Source: DATFVA01 sp963832715 (lineage in GTDB: Bacteria > Bacteroidota > Ignavibacteria > Ignavibacteriales > Ignavibacteriaceae). From it: a stretch of DNA of 64,000 nt. Both the position numbers and the translations under genes were made by a program. Positions 39,293-49,714 of this stretch are shown one piece after another. The notes under the pieces were generated by a model. It worked only from the letters and a program-made list of their open reading frames with translations, had not been told where the DNA came from and did no database searches. Position 1 is the first letter of the stretch; the number at the start of each line of letters is the position of its first letter. The stretch covers positions 1-64,000 of the forward strand of contig CAWHVB010000006.1 of assembly GCA_963832715.1 (NCBI GenBank), read 5' to 3'.

Positions 39293-40750
39293 TTACGTAT
39301 TTAACGGGAGGGAAATTATAAACCTTGTATATTCTCCGGGTATGCTCTCCACTTCAATATTTCCCTGGAAACTTTTAATTATTCCATAACTTACCCACAA
39401 CCCCAGTCCCGTTCCTTTACCCGGTTTTTTTGTCGTGTAGAACGGTTCGAAAATCTTACCAAAATTCTGCTCTTCAATCCCCGGTCCGGTATCGGTGAAT
39501 TTTAATATAATATTATCATCATCCACATGTGAATTTACGGTGATCTGTTTTTTCCTGGTTTTTAACGGATCGTCGGTCATAGCATCGACCGCATTGATTA
39601 ATATATTTATGAAAACCTGCTGTACCTGGTCCGAGATCAAAGGAAGGAGGGGGATATTATGCCCGAGCTCCAGAATGAAATCAACGTCTTTAGCACGAGC
39701 ACCAACTTTAACAATTTCAACTGCTTCTTTAATGCTTTCATTGATATTCATGACCTGGAGTTCATAATCTGAAGGTCTGGAGAAATCAACGAGATCGCGT
39801 ATAATTTTCGATATTCTTGTCACCTGGCTTCTAACAAGTCCCAGTTTATCCTTAACAAAATCGTCTTCAGTTGTTCTGAGAACAACCTGCACCAATGCGG
39901 AAATAGAAGCAAGGGGGTTGCCGACTTCGTGAGCTATACCGGCAGCGAGTGTTCCGATACTTTCCATTTTCTGAGTATGAATTAATTGCTTTTCAAACAT
40001 CCTCTTTTCACTCAGGTCGCGGTGTATTCCGAAAAAGCCCCATATCTTGCCTTTTGAATCAAGTATAGGAGAAACGAGAAGCTGAGTGTAAAAAGGTTCA
40101 CCGTTCTTTTTTTTATTTTCCAGTTCGCCGACCCATACTTTCCCCGAGTTAATTGTATCCCACATATGCTTCCAGAATTTCTTAGAATTCTTTCCGCTGC
40201 CGAAAATGCCGGGATTTTTACCGATCAGTTCTTCTTTAGAATACCCGCTGCTCTCCACGAATGCCGGATTCACATAAATCATTCTCCCGCTCAGGTCCGT
40301 AATCTGAAGCGGGTTGACAGTATTTTCAGCGATATTATAAAACCTGAGCAGATTCATTTCACGTTCTTTTTCAGCGGTGATATCGTGAGCCATTACGAAG
40401 AAATAGAGTTTTTCCTGCTTATCTATTACCTGGAGACTCGGTGTGAAGACAATATTAACATCGACTGATTTTTCAGAAGAAATAAATTTAGCGATAACAC
40501 TGCCGCTTTTATTCTGAGTAACGCAAGATTCAAATGTTGTCGACACCTCTTCCTTATATTCAGGTTCAATAATATTCAGGAATTTTCTTCCTTCAATCTG
40601 GTTCAGTGGGACTCCCAGTTTTATTGCCCCGGAGATATTAACATCGAGTATTTCGCCGGCAGATGAGATAATGAAACACATGTCCTGGAGACTATTGAAG
40701 AGGTCAAAATCGAATTTGAATGTTTTTTCCAGCAGTTCTTTTCTTAGCAT
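39293..40750 (-). CDS. Two-PAS sensor histidine kinase, partner of NtrC-family regulator
   Basis: 485 aa, cytoplasmic. PAS domains at about 15-130 and 137-255; HisKA with GIAHEVGNPLASI (acceptor His about residue 275); ATPase domain to the C-terminus (NILINAVDAMTDD, DTGPGIEE, GTGLGLW). The NtrB/AtoS-like core suits the sigma-54 activator directly downstream. No membrane segment, so an internal cue such as redox or energy state is likely. Confidence 0.9.
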   Translation of the reverse strand: MLRKELLEKTFKFDFDLFNSLQDMCFIISSAGEILDVNISGAIKLGVPLNQIEGRKFLNIIEPEYKEEVSTTFESCVTQNKSGSVIAKFISSEKSVDVNIVFTPSLQVIDKQEKLYFFVMAHDITAEKEREMNLLRFYNIAENTVNPLQITDLSGRMIYVNPAFVESSGYSKEELIGKNPGIFGSGKNSKKFWKHMWDTINSGKVWVGELENKKKNGEPFYTQLLVSPILDSKGKIWGFFGIHRDLSEKRMFEKQLIHTQKMESIGTLAAGIAHEVGNPLASISALVQVVLRTTEDDFVKDKLGLVRSQVTRISKIIRDLVDFSRPSDYELQVMNINESIKEAVEIVKVGARAKDVDFILELGHNIPLLPLISDQVQQVFINILINAVDAMTDDPLKTRKKQITVNSHVDDDNIILKFTDTGPGIEEQNFGKIFEPFYTTKKPGKGTGLGLWVSYGIIKSFQGNIEVESIPGEYTRFIISLPLNT

Positions 40751-41039
40751 TTAGTTCGAAACCTTATGGGTAAACTCATAAATTTATAAACAGAAATTTA
40801 CTTTGCTTTTGGATGAACAAAAATACAAATAATTATTCTCAATTCTGAGAAGAAAGGGAGGAAAATTTGTGTTTTTAGTTTTTTTTGGACTCATTTGGAC
40901 TATTGCTATATATTAAATTATTCCAATTTTTTAAGCTAAATCAAGTTAGAACATTAATATCCAATATACATGAATCACTTACAGGATGTATCGGGGTTCT
41001 AAACCTGCATTGTCAATTCTTTCTTTTTACTCCGCTTAG

Positions 41040-41460
41040 CGGAAGAAGGCACAGAACAAATCCTTCTTTTTATTTTTATTGGCCTTACTGCCAGTGACAC
41101 AAAGGTCACTATTTTAATGAATAAACACTATGCGTTTTTAAAAGTCTTTTCTTGGCGCAAGAAAAGTAACAAAAGAACATGCTCTGCAAAAGAATTGCTA
41201 AAAAATTACTCCATTTCGCTTCGATAAATAAATCTGTCCGCCAACATCACTTCGTTCCAGTTGGCAAACCGACAGTACTGGCGCGTCCAGATACGAATCA
41301 CGACTCGGACAGCATTTATCGATTATCCCGCCCTAAGTTTTGGATATATTAGGCGGGATAACCGCTCCATTTCGTAATTTTTTCCCCCACCTATTATGAT
41401 TTAATATAAATTCGGACGGGGGACCGCAATTCTTTTGAGGAGCGGGCGAACCACGTATCT
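41040..41460. repeat. Family B repeat, long form, interrupted copy
   Basis: Same order of landmarks as 5749-6200: CAAATCCTTCTTTTTATTTT, the palindrome half CTTTTCTTGGCGCAAGAAAAG, ATGCTCTGCAAAAGAATTGC, ATTTATCGATTATCCCGCCC and AATTCTTTTGAGGAGCG. About 55 foreign bases (about 41090-41145, with CAGTGAC/GTCACT arms) split the 27-nt palindrome. The rest of 40751-41682 is AT-rich and holds no gene. Confidence 0.6.
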
Positions 41461-41682
41461 CAGACCCCCTGACTAGACTAAAACAAGAAAATACACGTAA
41501 ATGTTATTTCGAACATCAACCTCCTCCGGAACCTGAGGGATTCCAGGCAGCTTTTAAAAATCTCCAACAAACATCTGCTTTGATAAGGCGGCAAAATAAG
41601 TAAGGAAGAATTGTTTTATTTCTTTTCTAAAACTTAAACTATTTTGATGCATTAAGTTTAAGTTGGATAGCACTGGGCCAGG

Positions 41683-42729
41683 TTATAAATAACCTTGAGT
41701 TTTCATGAGTTCTGCGCACAGGAGAGCACCGCCGGCTGCTCCCCGCATTGTATTATGAGAGAGTATGACAAACTTAAAATCGAAAAATTTATCTTCTCTC
41801 AATCTTCCTATGCTTACTGCCATACCTTTATCGACATTACGGTGGATCTTAGGCTGGGGATAATTATTTTCGTGGAAGTAATGTACAGGCTTCAACGGTG
41901 CAGATGGAAGGTTAAGTTTCTGCGGTTCCGCTCTGAATGATTCCCATGCCTCAATTATGTCTTTTATCCCTGCCTGCTTTTTCAGCTTAACCTGTACACA
42001 TTCAGTATGACCGTCAACCACAGCAACCCTGTTGCACTGTGCGCTGACTTTTATATTATTGTTCTGAATTCCATATTCACTCAATGAGCCGAAAATTTTA
42101 TTAGGCTCGGTTTCAAGTTTTTCCTCTTCGCTTCCGCCGATAAATGGAATAACATTGTCTATTATATCAAGACCCGAAACACCCGGGTATCCGGCTCCGG
42201 ATATGGCCTGCATTGTTACGACATTAACGGATTCGACTCCGAATCGATCAACAAGTGGTTTCAGGGCGAGGACGAGTCCAATTGCAGAACAGTTAGGATT
42301 AGTTACTATACAGCCATTATTATAAGTCTGTTTTTTTACCAGTTCAAGGTGTCCCGGATTAATTTCAGGAACAAGCAGGGGGACAAATTTATCCATCCGA
42401 TGATTTTTGGAATTTGAAATTACCGTATAACCGGCATTAGCGAAGGTCTCTTCAATTTCACCGGCAACAGAGGAATCGAGTCCTGAGAATGCAACCCGAA
42501 TACTGCTATCGGGCTCGCAATTCCTTACTTCAAGTTCGCCTATATCTTTAGGAAGAGGGTCATTCAATATCCAGTTAACAGCGTCTTTATATTTTTTCCC
42601 TGAAGACTTATCGGAGGCGGCTACCATTTTAATCTCAAACCAGGGATGACCGGCGAGGAGTGAAATAAACTTTTGTCCCACACTGCCTGTAGCACCAAGT
42701 ACTGCTACGGGAATTTTATCAGAACTCAT
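41683..42729 (-). CDS. asd: Aspartate-semialdehyde dehydrogenase
   Basis: 348 aa, the usual length. NADP-binding GATGSVGQ near the N-terminus; catalytic Cys C147 in NPNCSAIG; base His in DGHTECV. The SAIG form of the active site points to the class shared by archaeal enzymes and some bacteria, close to malonyl-CoA reductase, rather than the E. coli type. It reduces aspartyl phosphate to the semialdehyde in the route to lysine, threonine and methionine. Monocistronic by spacing. Confidence 0.9.
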   Translation of the reverse strand: MSSDKIPVAVLGATGSVGQKFISLLAGHPWFEIKMVAASDKSSGKKYKDAVNWILNDPLPKDIGELEVRNCEPDSSIRVAFSGLDSSVAGEIEETFANAGYTVISNSKNHRMDKFVPLLVPEINPGHLELVKKQTYNNGCIVTNPNCSAIGLVLALKPLVDRFGVESVNVVTMQAISGAGYPGVSGLDIIDNVIPFIGGSEEEKLETEPNKIFGSLSEYGIQNNNIKVSAQCNRVAVVDGHTECVQVKLKKQAGIKDIIEAWESFRAEPQKLNLPSAPLKPVHYFHENNYPQPKIHRNVDKGMAVSIGRLREDKFFDFKFVILSHNTMRGAAGGALLCAELMKTQGYL

Positions 42730-42814
42730 AAGATGAAACCCGGGAAATATTCATGAATAAAGTGATTTGTAAAAATAGTAAAATATAGAGGAAGAAGGAA
42801 AATGGAGTAGGGAG

Positions 42815-42950
42815 GTGGGAAGATGAGAAGATGAGAAGATGAGAAGATGAGAAAATAAGATGATGAGAAGATGGGAAGATGAGAAGGTAAGAAGATGAGA
42901 AGGTAAGAAGATGAGAAGGTAAGAAGATGAGAAGGTAAGAAGAGGAAGAA
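42815..42950. repeat. Polypurine AAGATGAGAAG array
   Basis: About a dozen AAGATGAG/AAGGTAAG units, the longest purine-only run of this kind in the window. It lies between asd and the terminator-like stem at 42953. Confidence 0.8.
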
Positions 42951-42952
42951 AT

Positions 42953-42980
42953 GGCGGATTAGCAGAGGTGCTAATCCGCC
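42953..42980 (-). terminator. Terminator-like hairpin
   Basis: Perfect 12-bp stem, arms GGCGGATTAGCA and TGCTAATCCGCC, four-base loop. Read on the minus strand it is followed by ATTTCTTCC, a weak U-rich tail. It is 39 bases beyond the stop of the FG-GAP protein gene. Confidence 0.6.
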
Positions 42981-43019
42981 GAATTAATCAATTAAAGGAA
43001 AATGCCGGATCTTTAAATT

Positions 43020-45066
43020 TTATTTTAGCAGGAGCATCTTCCGGGTTTGTGAGAAAGTTCCTGCGGTTAATTTGTACAGGTACATTCCGCTAGGCAGATC
43101 AGCCGCATTAAAATCAACTGTATAAGTTCCAGCTTCTTTTTGACCGCTGATAAGCGTTTTAATTTTTTGTCCCAGTGTATTAAATATTTCAAGACTAACG
43201 AAAGACTTAACCGGTACTGCATAGCTTATCGATGTAGCAGGGTTAAACGGGTTCGGGTAATTCTGAGATAATGTATATGAAAGCTTATTCAGATCCACAT
43301 TAACAACATTTGAATATGTAAAGGTCCCGTCAAAATCGATCTGCTTTAACCTGTAATAATATTTACTGCTGTTCAGATTCCTGTCGGTAAAAGTATAGAC
43401 TGACTTTTGAGTTGTAGTTCCATTGCCTTTAACGAATCCGATTGCAGCATAATTATAATTATCCGTGCTTCTTTCAATACTAAATCCGCGGTTATTGGTT
43501 TCCGTAGATGTATTCCAGTTAAGAATTACAGTACCACCGGAGACAGTACCGGTAAATGAAACCAGTTCTACCGGAATTGCAGATGCAATATCTCCATAGA
43601 CTCCATTATGTCTTTCATTGTATTGAAAGACAGGAAGAATATAATTGTCACCTGCGAACGGATAGCCGGTGTCCCATAAATGGATCAGTACGAATGCAGA
43701 CGAACCGAATCCCTGGTTGCCTGCTCCGAGGAGATCGAGCGACCCGCTGTTATCAACATCAGCCAGGGCGGGCATCTGGTAAAAGCTGTTATCTCCGGAA
43801 ACTGAAATCGGCCATCCGGGTAATATTGAACCGTCAGCACTGTAACCGTGATACAGAGGTGCTCCGTTATCATCAGTTATCAGGTCTATTGTTCCGTTAT
43901 TATCAAGATCGCCGAGAATGATCTGGCTATTGATGGCATTAACGGGTCCGATAGGGAATCCCGTAAGTGCAGTACCGTTAACATTCCAGGCATAAACATA
44001 ATCTACAGGCGTGGTGCTCAATACCTGGTCGCCCACGGCGATATCAAGAATATTATCTCCGTCTATATAACCTACTGCCGGAGGAGTATAAACCCAGTTG
44101 CCGGTTATTTTCGGCCACCCGGGATAAACAGAACCATCATTCTTAAGTATATGCACATACCCCTGGCCGCTGCTGGATTGTGAACCGAAAATTATTTCGC
44201 GGATTCCATCGCCGTCAACATCAGCGAGCACAGGCGATGAGTAGGAATTTGTTACGCCAGCCGGCAGATTGAAAGGAAATCCCGGCAGTATATTCCCGGT
44301 AATATCCATAGCATAGAGGCTGAGATAGGATTCGCATATAATTTCCGGAACTCCGTCACCGGTGATATCACCGACAGCAGCACTTGAAGCCGGAACATGG
44401 TTTAATGACTGGGTCCACAGAACAGAACCGTCTCCTTTGTAAACCCATTCTTCACCGAGAGGATAAATACGTTTATTGACAATAATTTCAAGTGCCCCGT
44501 CGCCGTCGAGATCGGCAAGTACAGGAGTCCTTGTGGAATAGCCGTGGTTCACAGGAAAACCGGTTACGAGAGTACCGTCCTTATGCCATGCATAAATATT
44601 TCCCTGTGAAGTGCCAAATAAACTTGTTACAACAATTTCACCTTCGCCGTCGCCGTCAATGTCGCCGAACGCCGGAGCGCTCTGAGTAGGCTGGGTTAGT
44701 GTTTTGGGCCAGCCGGGTACGGGGGTACCGTCCATATTAAACGCCTGAACGGTGTAAGTTATACAGTAGACAAACTCAAGTTCGGGATCATTATCCATAT
44801 TGCAGAATATTCCGCCTTCAAGAGAACTTCCGGCAATCTGGATAGGAAAATTATTGAACAGGGGAAATGAATCTACTTCAGCAGGATTATTCACGCCTGC
44901 GGGAGGTATATAATTTATTCTTCCCATTACATCAGGGATGACCGGTAACGATTTAAATAATTGTTTTACTTCCTGGTGGTTAGTGGTTATCCTTGCCTGC
45001 TGCGGGAAGGCAGTCGTAGAAAAAACAACAAGAATGACTGAAAGGGTAAAGATTTTTTTTTACCAT
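43020..45066 (-). CDS. FG-GAP/VCBS-repeat T9SS-sorted protein, +1 frameshift in signal peptide
   Basis: Reads as 681 aa from the ATG at 45066 if one A is removed from the run of nine (45053-45061). The result starts with a good signal peptide (MVKKIFTLSVILVVF, cut near FPQQ). Without this correction the secreted protein would start at 44927 with no signal. The body (about 90-500) consists of FG-GAP-like repeats with calcium-type loops such as GDIDGDGEGEI, ADLDGDGAL and ADVDGDGIREI, a beta-propeller. The C-terminus holds NYPNPFNPAT and KMLLLK, the T9SS sorting signal. A secreted surface propeller is likely; the ligand is unknown. Confidence 0.82.
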
Positions 45067-45097
45067 AGTATCCCTCTCTTTTTTTAGATTAGCAGAA

Positions 45098-45112
45098 AAT
45101 GTAATTTACATT
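45098..45112. promoter_or_regulatory. Palindrome in divergent promoter region
   Basis: AATGTAA-T-TTACATT is a perfect 15-base palindrome between the divergent T9SS gene and nitrilase-family gene, of a size fit for a dimeric repressor. No regulator is assigned. Confidence 0.25.
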
Positions 45113-45168
45113 CTGAACTTAGAATAAATTAAACAATAAATCAAAAAAGAAATAAGATATGTGAGACT

Positions 45169-45930
45169 ATGAAAATAGGATTAATACAATATGACCCGGA
45201 GTGGGAAAATAAGAAGATGAACAGTGATAAGATCAGCTGGCTGCTGTCGCACAACTTTGAAAAACAGGAACTGCTCGTTTTTCCGGAAATGACTCTTACC
45301 GGCTTTACCATGAAAGCTGCTGAAAATGCCGAAGAACTAACAGGCGAGAGTTTTTCTTTTTTCTCTGAACTGGCGCGGAAATATTCGTCGCATATACTTG
45401 CAGGCATTATAGAGAAGAGCGAAAAAAAATATTATAATTCCCTGGTGCATATCAATTCCGAAGGCAAGCTTTTAAAAACATACAGGAAGATACATCCTTT
45501 TTCTTATTCAACTGAGGATAAGAATTATACGAAGGGGGAGGACACTGTACTTACAAAAATTAACGATCTGAGTACCGGATTATCTATATGCTATGATCTG
45601 AGGTTCCCGGAACTTTACCGGCAGTATGCAAAGAAAAAAGCAGATATGATAGTCGTAATTGCAAACTGGCCTGATACAAGAATTGAACACTGGAGAACTC
45701 TGTTAAGGGCAAGAGCTATAGAGAACCAGTGTTATGTACTTGGAGTGAACAGGGTAGGGAACGATCCCGAACTGAAATACAACGGGTACAGTGCGGTGGT
45801 TGATCCAATGGGGAATGAAATTATATCTGTTTCCGCTGAAGAAAAAATAGTGACTGCAGATGTATATAAAGAAAAAGCAGATGAAGTAAAGACCAGTCTT
45901 CCTTTCTTAAATGATATAAGGCTGATCTGA
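45169..45930 (+). CDS. Carbon-nitrogen hydrolase (omega-amidase/Nit2-like)
   Basis: 253 aa. The nitrilase triad is visible: E40 in FPEMTLTGF, K107 in YRKIHPF, C141 in ICYDLRFPELY. Length and the CYDLRFPELYR context match the omega-amidase (YafV/Nit2) branch, which hydrolyses alpha-ketoglutaramate or similar amides; the exact substrate is inferred. The stop is followed by one base and then the thioesterase start, so the two are translated together. Confidence 0.87.
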   Translation: MKIGLIQYDPEWENKKMNSDKISWLLSHNFEKQELLVFPEMTLTGFTMKAAENAEELTGESFSFFSELARKYSSHILAGIIEKSEKKYYNSLVHINSEGKLLKTYRKIHPFSYSTEDKNYTKGEDTVLTKINDLSTGLSICYDLRFPELYRQYAKKKADMIVVIANWPDTRIEHWRTLLRARAIENQCYVLGVNRVGNDPELKYNGYSAVVDPMGNEIISVSAEEKIVTADVYKEKADEVKTSLPFLNDIRLI

Positions 45931-45931
45931 T

Positions 45932-46333
45932 ATGCATCAATTCAAAAAGACAATAAACTTTTATGATTGTGACCCTGCGGGGATATTATTCTTCGGAAGA
46001 ATTTTTGAAATCTGCCACTCTGCCTATGAAGATATGATAAACTCTTTTAACCTCGGTTTGAATTACTGGCAAAATACAGAATATGCAGTACCTATTATTC
46101 ATACCGGCGCAGAATATCTGCATCCTCTGCGGCCGGGTGATCAAATTACTGTAGAGGTTGCTGTAAGTCAGCTTAAAGAGAGTTCATTTGAACTGAGCTA
46201 TGTGTGCAGAAAAGAAGACGGCAGAATAACGAATGAAGTGAAAACTGTTCATGTTTTTATAAGCCGGAAAGATTGGAAGAAGATCCCGATTAATGCTGAG
46301 GTAAAAGAACATCTTTCGAAACATACTAACTGA
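45932..46333 (+). CDS. menI: Hotdog acyl-CoA thioesterase, likely DHNA-CoA hydrolase
   Basis: 133 aa, 4-hydroxybenzoyl-CoA-thioesterase type hotdog fold. The N-terminal FYDCDPAGILFFGR carries the catalytic Asp (D14) of this family. It ends 8 bases inside the 3' end of the convergent menE gene. The menaquinone genes around it lack any other hydrolase for 1,4-dihydroxy-2-naphthoyl-CoA, so it probably fills that step. Specificity for DHNA-CoA is inferred from place, not from sequence; a general acyl-CoA thioesterase is the alternative. Confidence 0.7.
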   Translation: MHQFKKTINFYDCDPAGILFFGRIFEICHSAYEDMINSFNLGLNYWQNTEYAVPIIHTGAEYLHPLRPGDQITVEVAVSQLKESSFELSYVCRKEDGRITNEVKTVHVFISRKDWKKIPINAEVKEHLSKHTN

Positions 46334-47778
46334 GCAGTATTTCAATTTCCTCTTTAACTTTTTCCCTTAATATTTTTCCAAGGGATGTTCTTGGAATCTT
46401 TTCAACCGGGAAAAAACGTTTCGGGATTTTAAAACCAGCGACCTTCCCAGTCATAAATTCGATAATTGTATCGATGGATATCTTACGACTCATGACGAGA
46501 GCAGCGGCAACTATCTGTCCCCATTCCGCGTCAGGCAGAGCAAATACGCAGCTCTCCTTTATTCCGGGCATCGAGTTTAATAAAAGTTCAATCTCTATCG
46601 GGTTAACATTTTCCCCCCCGGTAATAATGAGGTCTGTTCGTCTTGCCTGGATAAACAAGTCCCCATCTTTATCGACATAGCCTATATCCCCGGTGTGATA
46701 TTTTCCATTTACGAGTTTTTTAGAACCGCTATGCTGATCTTTATAATAACCATGGAACAGTGAATTCCCTTCAATTAATACTTCACCGGCAATTCCCCCG
46801 GGAGAAAGTTTTAGCGCCTCATTCTCTATGAATATTTTATTTTTGCCGAGCGGTTTTCCCACCGATAATGGTTTAAGGCTGACGCTTGATGGATTATTGG
46901 CTGTAACAAATGCGGATGTCTCGGTAGAACCATATACATTTGATATTCTGCATCCGATCGATACAGCTTCTTTTTATTAATTCCTCATTGGCAAAACCTC
47001 CGCCGAGGAGAAGATTTTTTAATTCTTTTCCCGGTTTCCAATCGGTTTCAAGAAGTCTTTTCAACTGTGTAGAGACAAGAGACACAAGAGTTGGTTTTTG
47101 ATTATCGAGCGAATCCCTTAAATCCGTATGTTTTAAGGACTCAGGAATAATAAGCGAAGACCCGAACCGCAAAGTCCTTGTTAATATTGAAAGGCCTCCG
47201 ATGTGATAAAAAGGCAGACTAGCGAGCCATTTATCAACCCGCGACTGAGAAAGGAGATCCTGACTATTATCTGCACTATTCAACAGATCATTCAAAGAAT
47301 GCATTACCCCTTTGGGTTTGCCGGAAACACCCGAAGTAAACATTATCAGCGATATGCCCCCGGGGTTAATATCAGTTAATTCAAAAGCTCCGGTGTCAGG
47401 GGGAGATTGAATGAAAGCCTCCGCAGGTATAAGGGCAGGCAGATCACGTTTTTCTTTTTCATTGTAGAAAAGAAATTCCGCATCGGAAAAATTTATAATA
47501 TCCGTTAGTTCAGGATCGGCTAATTTTATATTAAGCGGCACCGCGCAGGCATTCAGACTCCATAAGGCAAGAAGATAAACTGCATACTCAGAGTTATTCC
47601 GGCTGAGCAGCGCAACTTTGGTATTTTCTTTCATCCCAAGGGAAGATAGGTAAGCGGCGGTAAGGAGGATTTTCTTTTCAAGTTCTTTATAGGTAATAAT
47701 ATGTTGATGAGTGATGACTGCAGGATTATTATCAATTGCGTACGAATCATTGCGAATGATTACTTCGAGTATATTCAT
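46326..47778 (-). CDS. menE: O-succinylbenzoate-CoA ligase, split by a +1 frameshift
   Basis: 483 aa if one base is skipped in the five-T run at 46970-46974. It is an adenylate-forming enzyme that activates o-succinylbenzoate with ATP and CoA. Motifs: P-loop FTSGVSGKPKG in the first part; after the shift YGSTETSAF, YHTGDIG, GGENVNP and the C-terminal SLGKIL lysine region. Both pieces are needed, since the adenylation site spans the junction. Starts 2 bases after the menC stop; last gene of the men cluster. Confidence 0.87.
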
Positions 47779-47780
47779 TG

Positions 47781-48810
47781 TTATCCAATGTTTAAAGCAC
47801 CATTAATAACCGGGAAAGGATCATTTACTATTGTGTTTTTAAAGTAATCTGCAACAGCAAGACCATGTGCAGTCTGATCTTTTAAAATACCTGCTGCGAA
47901 TACAGCTGCCGACCTGCCTATTGAAGTTTCAAACGAAGAGGTTATAACTACTTTTAAGTCCTTTTTTTCGGCTTCTTCTATTATTTTCATCGTGGCAGTA
48001 AGTCCTCCAAGCATCATCGGTTTCAGAACTAAAACAGATGCAAGGTTATTACTGATAATATTCACAGCATCATCATAACTCCTTACCGATTCATCGGCGG
48101 CGAGAGGTATTGAAGTTTCGCTGCTGATTTCGGGGAAATTACTTATTAAAGCTACCGGTTGTTCTACATACTCAATATCGAATTGTTCAAGCCGCCGGAG
48201 ATTATTGATCGCATTCTGCATACCCCATTTGCCGTTCGTGTCGAGGCGCAGCTTAAGATTATGACCGGCTTCATTCCTGATGTTTTTAACTATCTGAAAG
48301 TCCTCCTCAAAATCCGCTCTTCCGGTTTTAATTTTTATTGTTCTAAATCCCTTTGCTTTTAGTTCCCTTGCTCTTTCGACAGCCTCATCCGGTTCTACCA
48401 TGCCGATAATACCATTGACTACAACATTCCTGGCGACAGGTTTATTAAACAATTCACTGAGAGTTGTTTTCCGCATGACGCAGATGAGATTTAGCATTGC
48501 CTGTTCCAGACCGCTCCTTAAAGCGGGGAGACAAGCTGAACTCAGAAAGGCTTTCCTGAACAGAAGGGAGCAGATCATTGAGATCGAATCTAAGCCGAAG
48601 ATTTATATTTTCAAGGGCCTCCGCGTCATCTTCATAGCTCTCCGATCCGAACTCAGGAAGAGGGGCGGCTTCACCGATACCTTCAGCCCCGCTGAGATCC
48701 TTAAGCGAAATAATGAATCCTTTTCTCTCCACCATTTTTCCTGCAGAAGTATAAAAAGGCATTGCAAGCTTAAGGCTGTACGGAGAATATGTAAGTTCAA
48801 GATTTGTCAC
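47781..48810 (-). CDS. menC: O-succinylbenzoate synthase, split by a +1 frameshift
   Basis: 342 aa if one base is skipped in the four-G run at 48525-48528. Enolase superfamily enzyme that dehydrates SHCHC to o-succinylbenzoate. Visible after the shift: IKIKTG (lysine base), RLDTNGKW, VEQP and AADESVRS (metal ligands D, E, D) and LKPMMLGG (second lysine). Before it, the capping domain with GIGEAAPLP. ATGA overlap with the menA stop upstream, 2 bases from menE downstream. Confidence 0.87.
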
Positions 48811-49703
48811 AGCGCGAGGCCTGCAGAAAACAATATCCCGAATAAAGCAGAAAGCGTTGCTGTAAGTTCGAGAGTTTTGTTAAGATCTGTTCCTTCAAGG
48901 GTGGTTATCATTTTTATTGCTTTTGCTGCAAAGGGAACAGTAAAATATGGGAGGAAAATCCACACAGTATAATCAAAGAATAAGAATAGAATAAGAGGGG
49001 TCAGAAAAGATATAAAAATCAGGAAAATAAACTGGTAGCGGGTAAATGTTCTTCCCATTTTTACGGCAAGAGTATTTTTATTTGCCGCACGGTCTTCTTC
49101 AATATCGCGGTAATTGTTTACTACAAGGATGTTGGTAACGAGAGAACCCACCGGCACAGAGGCGACAAGGGATACAAAGTTTATATGGTGCGAATGAAGG
49201 TAGTACGTAAACACTGTTCCTATAACGCCGAAAAAACCGAAAACAAAGATATCGCCAAGACCATTATAAGCAAGAGGGAAAGGTCCTGCTGTATAGGCAA
49301 TACCAGCAATGATTGAAAATACACCAACTATAAGGATTATCCATCCGCCGACATATACAAGATAAAGTCCCAGGAGAAACGAAACGAGAAAAGTAATTAT
49401 AATTGCGAGCTTCATTTCAGTAACCGTGATCAGACCGCTGGCAAGCACCCGCCTCGGACCTTTACGTTTCTCATTATCAGCGCCTTTGGTGTAATCATAG
49501 AGATCATTTGTATAGTTAGTCCCGATCTGAATCAGGATAGAACAGAGGAGAGCAACGAGAGAGTATAGAGGAACAAAGATTCCCTCGCTAACTGCAACCC
49601 CCGAGCCTACAAATACGGGAACAATTGCAGCGAAAAGAGTTTTTGGACGGCTGGCTATTATCCAGCTTTCAAGTTTTGTCGGTATTTCTGATTCTTTTTC
49701 CAT
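48807..49703 (-). CDS. menA: 1,4-dihydroxy-2-naphthoate polyprenyltransferase
   Basis: 298 aa, integral membrane UbiA-family enzyme with about eight to nine helices. Both aspartate motifs are present: NYTNDLYDYTKGAD and NNYRDIEEDRAANK, which bind the prenyl diphosphate through magnesium. It attaches the isoprenoid tail to DHNA, giving demethylmenaquinone. It lies 11 bases after menB and overlaps menC by four, so it is part of the same operon. Intact. Confidence 0.92.
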   Translation of the reverse strand: MEKESEIPTKLESWIIASRPKTLFAAIVPVFVGSGVAVSEGIFVPLYSLVALLCSILIQIGTNYTNDLYDYTKGADNEKRKGPRRVLASGLITVTEMKLAIIITFLVSFLLGLYLVYVGGWIILIVGVFSIIAGIAYTAGPFPLAYNGLGDIFVFGFFGVIGTVFTYYLHSHHINFVSLVASVPVGSLVTNILVVNNYRDIEEDRAANKNTLAVKMGRTFTRYQFIFLIFISFLTPLILFLFFDYTVWIFLPYFTVPFAAKAIKMITTLEGTDLNKTLELTATLSALFGILFSAGLAL

Positions 49704-49714
49704 TCGTCTTTCAA

